Shown here piece after piece: positions 38,759 through 46,784 of a DNA stretch of 50,133 nt. The notes beneath the pieces are model-generated. The model saw nothing but the letters and a program-made list of their open reading frames with translations, did no database searches and was not told the origin of the DNA. Position 1 is the stretch's first letter. Every line of letters starts with the position of its first letter. This DNA is from Candidatus Moraniibacteriota bacterium. Its GTDB lineage: Bacteria; Patescibacteriota; Minisyncoccia; Moranbacterales; UBA1568. A program made the translations under genes and the position numbers. Where the stretch lies: contig JAAXXZ010000009.1 of assembly GCA_013334245.1 (NCBI GenBank), forward strand, positions 1 through 50,133, read 5' to 3'.

Positions 38759-40464
38759 TCGGACTTCAGTTCCTCAATCAGTTCCTCGACCGCGAACGGC
38801 TCTCCGGTCGATTTCAGGACGCGTCGCGAAACTTTCACTCCGAGTTCCCTGACAAGAAGATCGGCAAACTGCCCCGAGTGGTTATTCTCCACGACGACGA
38901 TTCGCTTTCCTTTCAAAAGTTTCTTCACATCCGGATTGATCGGAAATACCTGAGCGAAATGGAGTCCGCCGAGCGTCTTGCTCCCCAGCTTCCCGATTAC
39001 CTCTTCGAGCACTCCCTTGTTCGATCCCCAGGAAATGACGGCCGTTTCCGATTCCTCAAAATTATCGAAGGATTTCGGCATCATCGCATCGTCGCGAAGC
39101 GCATCCAGGCGGCGGAACCTCTTTTCCATCATCGCCTTACGGACGTCGAAACTCTCCGTTATATGCCCGCTCTCATCATGTTCGTCAGAGTCGACGCAGA
39201 CCAGTCCATCCCCGTGCCCCGGTACCGCCCGCGGCGACAGACCATCCTTGGAAAGCGCATAGCGGTGATAGCTGTTTTCAGACTTGACGACATGTTTCGT
39301 GATCTGCATTCGGGGAACGTCTCCCGCATCGAGCGGCGAAACCGCATCCAGGAAATACTGGTCGGAAAGGACGAACACCGGAATCTGATACGCATCCGCC
39401 GTATCGAAGGCCTTCTGCATGGTTTCGATCGCTTCGGCCGGGGTGCCAGGCGCATATATCGCTCTGACAAACTCCCCGTGTCCCGCGTAGAGGGCAAGGT
39501 TGAGATCGCCCTGCTCGGTCCGAGTCGGAAGGCCGGTTGCCGGTCCGGGTCGCTGTCCGATATGGATCACGATCGGCGTCTCGATCATACCCGAAAGACT
39601 CACGCCCTCCTGCATAAGGTCGAATCCGCCGCCGGATGTGGTCACCAAGGCCCGTGCACCAGCGTATGAGGCACCGAGGCCCGCGTTGATGGCCGAGATC
39701 TCATCCTCCGCCTGATCGACGACTACGCCGCATCTTTTCGCATGCTGCGCGAGAAACGCGAGTACGCCCGTCCCCGGAGACATCGGGTAGGACGAAATGA
39801 AATCACATCCACCCGCAAGCGCGCCGATACCGAGTGCCGTCGTCCCGTCCAAAAGCAGGTCGTCTTTCTTTTCCTCGTCCGGAGTAAGCGGCACCTCGAT
39901 GCCCTCCGCATACGCGGTATGTCGGCCGAAATCATACCCTTTTCGCAACGCTGCGACGTTTTTTTCGACGACATCCTCCCCTTTTCTGGAAAAAGTTTTC
40001 CGAAGAAACGCTTCCGCCCCCTCGGACGAAACCCCGAGCACTCCGAGAACGACGCCGAGCGCGACGGAGTTCGCATAGAGAGGGCTTCCGCCCGCCTCGT
40101 TCGCGAACCGTACGATCGGCGTATCGATAAAACGACGGATACCGTCCGAATCCGCACCGGCCTTTTCGGCAAACACCGTCGTTCCCTCGCCGATCCTCCA
40201 TTTCAAATGGCACAATGCCGGCGCATCGAGCGCGAACAGGAAGTCGATACGGCGTACGTATGCCCGCCGCGGAGCCTTCGTGGAAGAAAGTCGTATCTCG
40301 ACCGAGTTGCTTCCGCCCCGCACGCGCGACATGTATTCCTTGCAGGCAAAAACGCCGTATCCGGCATCCTTCAGGATCCGCATGAGCGCGGCCTCGACCG
40401 TCTGTATCCCCTGTCCCGCCGCTCCCCCGACTACGATGGAAATATCCTTCGAAAAATGTGACAT
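38740..40464 (-). CDS. korA: 2-oxoacid:ferredoxin oxidoreductase, fused gamma-alpha subunit
   Basis: 574 residues from ATG 40464. The first 190 or so residues are the gamma domain (ISIVVGGAAGQGIQTVEAALMRIL, KEYMSRVRGGSNSVEIRLS). The alpha domain follows with FISSYPMSPGTGVLAFLAQ, AGLGASYAGARALVTTSGGGFDLMQEGVSLSGM and a C-terminal part with ISWGSNKGVLEEV. This gamma-alpha fusion is the KorA architecture. It works with KorB and a ferredoxin. The last residues, LTTNN, and the TAA are read from a heptad tract. Confidence 0.92.
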   Translation of the reverse strand: MSHFSKDISIVVGGAAGQGIQTVEAALMRILKDAGYGVFACKEYMSRVRGGSNSVEIRLSSTKAPRRAYVRRIDFLFALDAPALCHLKWRIGEGTTVFAEKAGADSDGIRRFIDTPIVRFANEAGGSPLYANSVALGVVLGVLGVSSEGAEAFLRKTFSRKGEDVVEKNVAALRKGYDFGRHTAYAEGIEVPLTPDEEKKDDLLLDGTTALGIGALAGGCDFISSYPMSPGTGVLAFLAQHAKRCGVVVDQAEDEISAINAGLGASYAGARALVTTSGGGFDLMQEGVSLSGMIETPIVIHIGQRPGPATGLPTRTEQGDLNLALYAGHGEFVRAIYAPGTPAEAIETMQKAFDTADAYQIPVFVLSDQYFLDAVSPLDAGDVPRMQITKHVVKSENSYHRYALSKDGLSPRAVPGHGDGLVCVDSDEHDESGHITESFDVRKAMMEKRFRRLDALRDDAMMPKSFDNFEESETAVISWGSNKGVLEEVIGKLGSKTLGGLHFAQVFPINPDVKKLLKGKRIVVVENNHSGQFADLLVRELGVKVSRRVLKSTGEPFAVEELIEELKSELTTNN

Positions 40465-40520
40465 ATCTTTTTTCTTTCGGTGTTTCTTCCAGTATACCAC
40501 GCTGAGGAAAGGGATCAGGA

Positions 40521-40580
40521 GAAAGTAGTGAGGAGTTGGAAGTTAGAAGTAGTACGTAGCAAGGAGAAAGAAGTGAGGAA
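40521..40580. repeat. Purine-rich heptad-like tract upstream of korA
   Basis: AGTAGTG, AGGAGTT, GGAAGTT, AGAAGTA, GTACGTA, GCAAGGA, GAAAGAA, GTGAGGA. The remaining 140 bp up to 40720 shows no gene. Confidence 0.5.
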
Positions 40581-40720
40581 TATATGAGACAGGGTCAACG
40601 ATCAGAAACCATTAGGTCCTGAGTCCACATAAGAAAGTCAATGAAGCACAAAGAATCCTGCCCTAGTCCGAAGAGACTATGCAAGATCATCATCCTTCGT
40701 GATCCGGCCCCTTTGCGTGG

Positions 40721-42052
40721 CTATGCTGCCAATCTCTCTGATTCGAATTCATCGGAAACGTATCGCTCCTTTTCCTCATCCGACAATGCGCCGGAAACCT
40801 TGTCGAACACCCGCATGACCGCCTTTCTTCGCTCTCCTTCGTCCGTATGCCGCCGATAGATACCGGGCATGGATACCATCGCGTCCGGCGCAATGACCGG
40901 GGTCACCTTGAATGTCCGCCTATCAAAATCGATATCATAAACGAGTCGCGCGGTATTGTTCCCGCGATCCAATACGAAAAGGGGGGCGCTGCCGCTTTCG
41001 AACGTCGCTATCGTATCCCACCACGAATCGTACCTCACACCGTTCCCGTTCTGAAGCGATATCTCGGCATTATCCGCAAGTTCCCCTTGCATACCGTTGC
41101 CGACCTCCCACTTGAAATATATCCCCGCAACCTCGGAATCCTGGACGATCAATTCGTTATAAGAGGTGTTCTCGTCCCGATATCTCGGACCCTCCACGTC
41201 ATCGAACGTCTTGGAGATCGCGTCACTGATGTTCTTCGTACTCTGGACATCGTCACGGTTCACCACCCTTTCGCGAAGAGACACTCCGACGGACCCCATA
41301 TCGAGAGGTCTTCCCGCCTGCACGCGTCCGCCGGAAAGAAAGCAGCCAAACCCGCTTCCCCGCTTCGAAAACTCGTCATTGAACATCCGCTCACGCGTCC
41401 CCGGATGGATCGTCGAAACGGCGATAGACGGCGCGAGCGCGATTACGATATCCGCCTGTTCGTCCAAAGTAAGCCTGTCCGTCTCGACCGCATGGTTCAC
41501 GTTGCTCGGCTTGTTTTCGCTGGTGATAAAATCGTGCGTGAAATACGCTCCATGCTCCTTCGCGAGTTCGGTTACGTCCCGCTTCCGCTCTTCCTCGAGC
41601 GCTTTTTCCTGTTCATCCCGATCGAAGGCCTCATTATCGGCGAAGGCCTCATCTACTATCGTGTCGAACCGCTTCCGATCCTCGATCAGGGTATCGACGT
41701 GGGTGATGAGTAGCTCCATCTCTTCCTTTTCCTTCGCGTGCCTATCGGCACCCCTTTGCTGAAAACCCATTTCAGCCCGGATTTCCCGGATGCGTTTGAA
41801 TTCGAGAATGCGCCGAAGAATACCGTTCTTCTTTTCCTCCATTTCCTCCCGAAGCCGGTCGATCTGATCGAGCGCCTGTTGGAATAGGCGCTCAGCCGAC
41901 TCCTTCCGACCCACAGCCGAATCCCTCCAGGAGTTCAACTCATCGATCGTCTCCTGAGGAGGACTGGAAAATTCCCTTTCCTCGTCAGCCTTTTCGCCCG
42001 TCTTCACGAGATTGTGTTCCGAAAATGCCATATATTTCGATAGTGCGCGCAT
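40721..42052 (-). CDS. Coiled-coil protein of unknown function
   Basis: 443 residues, soluble, no signal peptide. Residues about 35-160 are strongly charged and helical (QALDQIDRLREEMEEKKNGILRRILEFKRIREIRAEM, EEERKRDVTELAKEHG), probably a coiled coil. The C-terminal 280 residues are a mixed globular domain with GTRERMFNDEFSKRGSGFGCFLSGG and YDSWWDTIATFESGSAPLFVLDRGNN. No catalytic motif recognised. Two starts are possible (ATG 42052 or 42031). Follows xseB on the same strand after 35 bp. Confidence 0.75.
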   Translation of the reverse strand: MRALSKYMAFSEHNLVKTGEKADEEREFSSPPQETIDELNSWRDSAVGRKESAERLFQQALDQIDRLREEMEEKKNGILRRILEFKRIREIRAEMGFQQRGADRHAKEKEEMELLITHVDTLIEDRKRFDTIVDEAFADNEAFDRDEQEKALEEERKRDVTELAKEHGAYFTHDFITSENKPSNVNHAVETDRLTLDEQADIVIALAPSIAVSTIHPGTRERMFNDEFSKRGSGFGCFLSGGRVQAGRPLDMGSVGVSLRERVVNRDDVQSTKNISDAISKTFDDVEGPRYRDENTSYNELIVQDSEVAGIYFKWEVGNGMQGELADNAEISLQNGNGVRYDSWWDTIATFESGSAPLFVLDRGNNTARLVYDIDFDRRTFKVTPVIAPDAMVSMPGIYRRHTDEGERRKAVMRVFDKVSGALSDEEKERYVSDEFESERLAA

Positions 42053-42087
42053 GTCAGACAGTTCCCGAAGCCCGAGATACTTTACAG

Positions 42088-42300
42088 CTATTCTTCCCCC
42101 TCAAGCTCCTTCTTCACGATCTCGAACTCGTTCTCGGCCTCCTTGAGCTTCTCGCGGCTTTCCTTCACGAGTACCGCACCTGCTTTCACCTTCGCAAGCC
42201 CCTCTTCGACATCTACCTCCTCTTGACTCTCGAACCAGGCGACGATCTCCTCGAGTTTCTTGAGCGACTCACCAAGCGACTGCTTCTTTTCCTGTGTCAT
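42088..42300 (-). CDS. xseB: Exodeoxyribonuclease VII small subunit
   Basis: 70 residues. SLGESLKKLEEIVAWFESQEEVDVEEGLAKVKAG is the XseB helical hairpin pattern. It assembles with XseA to degrade single-stranded DNA. Lies 72 bp downstream of xseA, separated by an octad tract. Confidence 0.93.
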   Translation of the reverse strand: MTQEKKQSLGESLKKLEEIVAWFESQEEVDVEEGLAKVKAGAVLVKESREKLKEAENEFEIVKKELEGEE

Positions 42301-42307
42301 ACGGTTG

Positions 42308-42347
42308 TATGGTTACATGGTTATATTGATGAATTGTTTCATTGTCT
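42308..42347. repeat. Octad tract between xseA and xseB
   Basis: ATGGTTAC, ATGGTTAT, ATTGATGA, ATTGTTTC, ATTGTCTC: five units in 8-nt phase, followed by GTTAACTG-type sequence up to the xseA stop. Confidence 0.65.
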
Positions 42348-42372
42348 CCTGTTCCAGGATAACTGTTAACTG

Positions 42373-43929
42373 CTATCTATTCACTGACTTCACTTCCGCC
42401 GTAACGTTCCCGTCCGACAGCCGGATATCCAATTCCTCCCCTACCGATACATCACTCACTTTCGAAAGCACTCTTCCCTGAGCCCGGACGATGGCGTATC
42501 CGAGCGACAAGACACGGTTCGGGTCGTACTGACGAAGCGCTCCTTCGGCTCGAGCCAGCCGTTCCCGGACGTCCTTATCAGCATTCTTCCAACCCTCACC
42601 GATCCTTCGGGTCATGCCTTCAAGTTGGGTCGAAGATTCTCGTAACCGATATTCAAGCATCGAGAGTTTCGAACCAAGCGCGGACTTCGCCCGTTCGAAC
42701 CGATCGGAAACGCCTTCAAGAAAGCCAAGAAAAGTCCCAACACTTTTTTCGAGCCGATCGGACGATTCGGAAAGTGCACCTTCGAAAGAGGAAACGATGG
42801 TTCGTTCGCTTTGGATGAGCGTCTGCCGCGCCCTGTCCCACGGCTCCCGGATGGTACGTGCGACCGCGGTCGGAGTCGAGACCATCCGGTCGGCAACAAG
42901 CGCGGCCAAGGTCACGTCCTTCTCGTGTCCGATACCGGCGATGACCGGAATCTCGCTCTCGTGTATTGCCCGGACCAACGCCTCGGTATTGAATGCCTGC
43001 AGGCTTTCGATGCTTCCGCCGCCACGGATCACGACCAGAATGTCATACAAGTCAGCCTTCGTTCGGAAATACTTCACGGCCCGCAAGAGTTCGAGTACGG
43101 CCCGCTTTCCCTCCACGCTCGATGGATAGAGGTCGACCTTGACCCCGAGTCTGCCGAGGTTCGTCAGGAAGTCGCCGATCGCAGCACCCTGTTCGGACGT
43201 TATAAGCGCGATGCGCTCGGGAAATTCGGGAAGCGGCCGCTTGCGTTCCGGCGCGAAGGCGCCTTCGGACTCGAGCTTCCGATACAGTTCGTCGTACGCC
43301 TTCTTGAGCGCGCCTTCGCCCGCCACCTCGATAGTGCCCACTTTGAACGAAAGCTTGCCCATGGGCTTCCATATTTCCGGCACTCCCTCGACGATGATCT
43401 CGTCCCCTTCCCGCAAACGCACGCCGGACACGTCGTACTGCCACCGGAAGATGAGACAGTTCAACATGCTGTCATCGGCGGCGTCCTTGATGGAAAAATA
43501 GACGACCCGGTCACGCTCATCGACGGACGAAACCTCGCCGCGGACCCGCGCCGCCATGCCGGAAAGTTCCGTGTTGAGCCCATCAAGGAAGCGGGAGACA
43601 GAGAGTGTGTCATCGACCGCCTCCTTCGGAGTATCCTCAGGTTCATCCGGATAATCGGCGGGTGCCGACCCGGCACGTGCGACACCGGGGAAAGAAAGGT
43701 GCCCCGACCCCGCCCCGGATCGGCCGACGATCTCAAGGATTTCCTTGCCGTACTGGCGGCACTTCGCATCCTTGATACCCTTCACTTCCATGAGCTCATC
43801 GGCCGTCAAAGGCTTCCGCTCGGCGATTCCGTCGAGCGCGGCGTTGGTCAACACGCGATACGGTTCGACGCCCTCCTGCGAGGCGCGTTTCGCCCGCCAC
43901 ATTCGCAATAAAGAGGAAAGGTCGGCCAT
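42373..43929 (-). CDS. xseA: Exodeoxyribonuclease VII large subunit with N-terminal HRDC domain
   Basis: 518 residues from ATG 43929. Residues about 1-70 (LLRMWRAKRASQEGVEPYRVLTNAAL, PLTADELMEVKGIKDAKCRQYGKEIL) form an HRDC domain, the nucleic-acid-binding module of RecQ helicases. After a Pro/Glu linker come the XseA OB fold (VRGEVSSVDERDRVVYFSIKD) and the catalytic part (IALITSEQGAAIGDFLTNL, VVIRGGGSIESLQAFN, PVIAGIGHEKDVTLAALVADRMVSTPTA, then a coiled coil). Standard XseA lacks HRDC, so this is a fusion. A heptad tract follows the start codon upstream. Confidence 0.93.
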   Translation of the reverse strand: MADLSSLLRMWRAKRASQEGVEPYRVLTNAALDGIAERKPLTADELMEVKGIKDAKCRQYGKEILEIVGRSGAGSGHLSFPGVARAGSAPADYPDEPEDTPKEAVDDTLSVSRFLDGLNTELSGMAARVRGEVSSVDERDRVVYFSIKDAADDSMLNCLIFRWQYDVSGVRLREGDEIIVEGVPEIWKPMGKLSFKVGTIEVAGEGALKKAYDELYRKLESEGAFAPERKRPLPEFPERIALITSEQGAAIGDFLTNLGRLGVKVDLYPSSVEGKRAVLELLRAVKYFRTKADLYDILVVIRGGGSIESLQAFNTEALVRAIHESEIPVIAGIGHEKDVTLAALVADRMVSTPTAVARTIREPWDRARQTLIQSERTIVSSFEGALSESSDRLEKSVGTFLGFLEGVSDRFERAKSALGSKLSMLEYRLRESSTQLEGMTRRIGEGWKNADKDVRERLARAEGALRQYDPNRVLSLGYAIVRAQGRVLSKVSDVSVGEELDIRLSDGNVTAEVKSVNR

Positions 43930-43933
43930 AATC

Positions 43934-43975
43934 AGATAACAGCGAGCAGATAACAATTAGCAGGGAACAAGAATC
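43934..43975. repeat. Heptad tract (6 units) upstream of xseA
   Basis: AGATAAC, AGCGAGC, AGATAAC, AATTAGC, AGGGAAC, AAGAATC in unbroken 7-nt phase. Confidence 0.75.
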
Positions 43976-44155
43976 AAAAAGGCAAGGCGTCGGACTGCTG
44001 TTTTACGAAGAAATATTTTGATGTATTTTTTTATTTTCCGTTATCCGCTTATCGTTCCCTGCTTCGCCGCGCCGGAGCCTTGACATAGGCTTGCATCGCC
44101 ACGCTACACCCTCAGCGAAGGTTGGCTCCCCGTTCAATGTTGTCTGTTATCTGAT
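43976..44155. other. Intergenic repeat-like sequence
   Basis: Contains more period-7 material (TTATCCG, CTTATCG, TTCCCTG around 44042-44062 and GTTGTCT, GTTATCT near 44139-44152). Also a segment with CTTCGCCGCGCCGGAGCC and CCCTCAGCGAAGG that could be an interspersed element, but no second copy is in the window. Confidence 0.35.
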
Positions 44156-45376
44156 TCAGAACGTCAAGCTGTCCGGACGGACGATGAGGAGAAGTCCGAG
44201 CAGGACCATAAGGATCCCGCCGAACAGATTGCACCACTTCACGTACGCCTGGGTTGACTGCAGCCTCTGCGCCCCCCAGATGGCAAGCCCGAACACGACA
44301 AGATCGTCTATCATGTAGAAAAACATGTAGAGGAGCATAAGCCCCTGCGACTTCAGGAACCCGAGCTGATTCATCTCGATGATTTTCGTAAACGTCTGCG
44401 GAATGCCGATGGAACACGCGAACTCGATGACGTTCACGGACAGCGCCAAAGAGACCACTCCGACCGCCGTAACCCACGTGAACGGTTCGGTTGCGAGTTT
44501 CCGTATCTGGCCGGATATCTTCGCCCGTTTGTGCACGTCCGTCACCAGGCAGGTACCGTCCCCACGATACCATTCATAGATAAAAAAGCCGCCGCCGCCG
44601 ATCGCGATCAGTCCGACGAGCGGCGTGACGATCTGGTCGAGTCCGATGAAATCCCATGCCGTAAACCATACATTCAGGATGAGATAATACATGATCGTCT
44701 CGGCCAACAGGAACAATCCCGCCACAAACATGATTTTCCGACGATCGCCGAATTGGATCAGCACCAGAAGGAACGTCACGAGTACCCACAGCGCGCAGGG
44801 GTTGAAACCATCCACAAATCCGAGAATGGACGCGAGCGCCGGAAGCGAGTACCCCGAAACGTCTTTCGGACCGAAAAACGGGATCGACACATAGAGCGGC
44901 TCCTGCGCGGGAGTGACACAGATGGTACCGTCGCTACACGTACTCCCGGCATCCGCTTCGATATGGGCATTCTTATTCGAAAGAATCGCGTCGAACCCCG
45001 ACGGGCCGCCTTCGGCGATTCCCTTGTCGACGAGTTCCTCGATGCGCTTCCCGGTCGTATCAGCGATATCGAATCCCTGCAAGATAGTTCCTCCGACTGC
45101 CGTTATCGGCGTCGACTTCGAAAGCCCTTCAGCCGAAGTCGTCCGGTCAAACAAAGCTTTTCCTTCCGCGCTTCCGATATCGATGAACCGCACGTCCACG
45201 TCCCCACGCCGGCTGACCAAGGCGTTCAGAAAAATTTTCTCTTCCTCGCAATGCCTGCAGTCCTGCCGTTCGAGCACCTCGATGCTTGCTTTCCCGGCGG
45301 CAAAGACACCTCGGACGGAAAAGGCCGTGCCTAAAAGTATCAGGAAAAGAAACACAATGGATTTCCGGTTTCTCAT
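44156..45376 (-). CDS. Glutaredoxin-like domain fused to CcdA/DsbD-type membrane protein
   Basis: 406 residues. Signal peptide about 1-26 (IVFLFLILLGTAFSVRGVFA), an exported glutaredoxin-like domain with CRHC (Cys40, Cys43), then six or so membrane helices. The first of these carries DGFNPCALWVLVTF, the redox-active NPC motif of CcdA-like transporters, and a second cysteine lies in NVIEFACSIGIPQTF. It probably moves reducing equivalents across the membrane to outside thiol proteins such as the CPHC protein at 24040. Start ATG 45376. Confidence 0.87.
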   Translation of the reverse strand: MRNRKSIVFLFLILLGTAFSVRGVFAAGKASIEVLERQDCRHCEEEKIFLNALVSRRGDVDVRFIDIGSAEGKALFDRTTSAEGLSKSTPITAVGGTILQGFDIADTTGKRIEELVDKGIAEGGPSGFDAILSNKNAHIEADAGSTCSDGTICVTPAQEPLYVSIPFFGPKDVSGYSLPALASILGFVDGFNPCALWVLVTFLLVLIQFGDRRKIMFVAGLFLLAETIMYYLILNVWFTAWDFIGLDQIVTPLVGLIAIGGGGFFIYEWYRGDGTCLVTDVHKRAKISGQIRKLATEPFTWVTAVGVVSLALSVNVIEFACSIGIPQTFTKIIEMNQLGFLKSQGLMLLYMFFYMIDDLVVFGLAIWGAQRLQSTQAYVKWCNLFGGILMVLLGLLLIVRPDSLTF

Positions 45377-45431
45377 AAATGGGTAATCACTGTTGATTCA
45401 TTGTACCCCGAAAGGAAAAACCGTAAAAGTA

Positions 45432-45440
45432 TGCTATGAT
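45432..45440 (+). promoter_or_regulatory. Extended -10 promoter of the MacB-like pair
   Basis: TGC-TATGAT, about 30 nt before the ATG at 45471. No good -35 at 17 nt. Confidence 0.4.
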
Positions 45441-45470
45441 ACGGGGGAAAACAGACGTCCGTCAACGAAC

Positions 45471-46778
45471 ATGGAACCGATCATCTCCATCGATAAGCTC
45501 AGGGTCATCTACAACCAGGGCAAATCGAACGAGTCCCGAGCACTGGAGGAAACCAACCTCCAGATTTTTCCGAAGGAGTACGTCATCATCTACGGGCCGT
45601 CCGGATGCGGAAAATCGACCCTTCTCTACTCCATCGCAGGACTGCAGAAGCCTACCTACGGGGATATCACCATCAGCGGAAAGGCGTTCTCCAAAATGAC
45701 GAAGCGCGAAAAGCTGGAACTTCACCAGACCGGGATCGGCCTCATCTTTCAGGCATTCTACCTCATCCCTTCCCTCACCATCCTCGACAACGTGTGTCTC
45801 CCGAAGGCATTCAGGGGAGAAAGACGCACCGACCGCGAGAAAGACGGGATCCAATCCCTCCGCCGCTTCGGAATCGTGGAACAGGCCGACAAGTACCCTA
45901 GTCAGCTCTCGGGCGGCCAGAAACAGCGTGTCGCGATCGCACGAGCCCTCGTGAACAGGCCGCAGATCGTCCTTGCCGACGAACCGGTCGGGAACCTCGA
46001 CAGCGAATCGGCCCGGAACGTGCTCCAGATCCTCAAGGAGCTCAACGAGGTGGACCAGCAGACCATCATCATGGTAACGCACAATCCCGAACATCTGGCC
46101 TATGCCGATCGCGTCATCCATATGCGTGACGGCCGGGTCATCAAGGAGGAGGTGAACCGTGAAAAACGTCCGATCGACGATACGAAGAAAGTGGAGACGA
46201 TACGGGAAGAAGATCCGGAGACACGAGAACTCAGCCTCCTCATGTCCTCGTTCAGAAGCCTGCTCCCGCAGCAGGTCAACATGCTTCTCGTTCCCTATAA
46301 GGCGAAGCAGCTCCTCAGCCACCTCTTGTCCGATCTCAGCGAGGAGCAGATCTCCATGGCCGAGACGCTCGTCCGGGAAGTACTCTTCCATAACATAGAA
46401 AGCAAGGCGCTCATGGAGCGACTCGACCTCGACTATGACAAGGGCGGCGGCGGCTGGAACCGGACTCGGGCGGAAAACTTCGCCTTACGGCTGGATCAGA
46501 TTCTGGAACAGGTCGAATCACTCAAGAAATCAAACGAAGAGGCGGCATCGGGATTCGCCGATTATCTCATCGCACATTTCCACATCACCCTCGATGCGAC
46601 ACAGATGCTGCGGCTCAGGAACGTCCTCGCCCTGCGCATCGGGAGCAAGATCGGCCAGACCGAACTGAAAAAACGGCTCGACATGTCGCAAAAGCTCGGA
46701 GGGATCGGTCTCCATACGCAGACCGCGGAAAAGGTCGCCCGTGAGACGGAAATGATAATGCTTCTCAAGTATTCCTGA
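45471..46778 (+). CDS. MacB/LolD-type ABC ATPase with long C-terminal extension
   Basis: 435 residues from ATG 45471. Walker [10 protein letters not shown] (42-50), Q-loop [19 protein letters not shown], signature [15 protein letters not shown], Walker [14 protein letters not shown]-loop VTHNPEH: a MacB-type ATPase in the first 230 residues. The remaining 200 are mostly helical ([64 protein letters not shown]) and absent from ordinary LolD/MacB ATPases. The permease gene starts 6 bp after it. Confidence 0.9.
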   Translation: MEPIISIDKLRVIYNQGKSNESRALEETNLQIFPKEYVIIYGPSGCGKSTLLYSIAGLQKPTYGDITISGKAFSKMTKREKLELHQTGIGLIFQAFYLIPSLTILDNVCLPKAFRGERRTDREKDGIQSLRRFGIVEQADKYPSQLSGGQKQRVAIARALVNRPQIVLADEPVGNLDSESARNVLQILKELNEVDQQTIIMVTHNPEHLAYADRVIHMRDGRVIKEEVNREKRPIDDTKKVETIREEDPETRELSLLMSSFRSLLPQQVNMLLVPYKAKQLLSHLLSDLSEEQISMAETLVREVLFHNIESKALMERLDLDYDKGGGGWNRTRAENFALRLDQILEQVESLKKSNEEAASGFADYLIAHFHITLDATQMLRLRNVLALRIGSKIGQTELKKRLDMSQKLGGIGLHTQTAEKVARETEMIMLLKYS

Positions 46779-46784
46779 TAGGAT

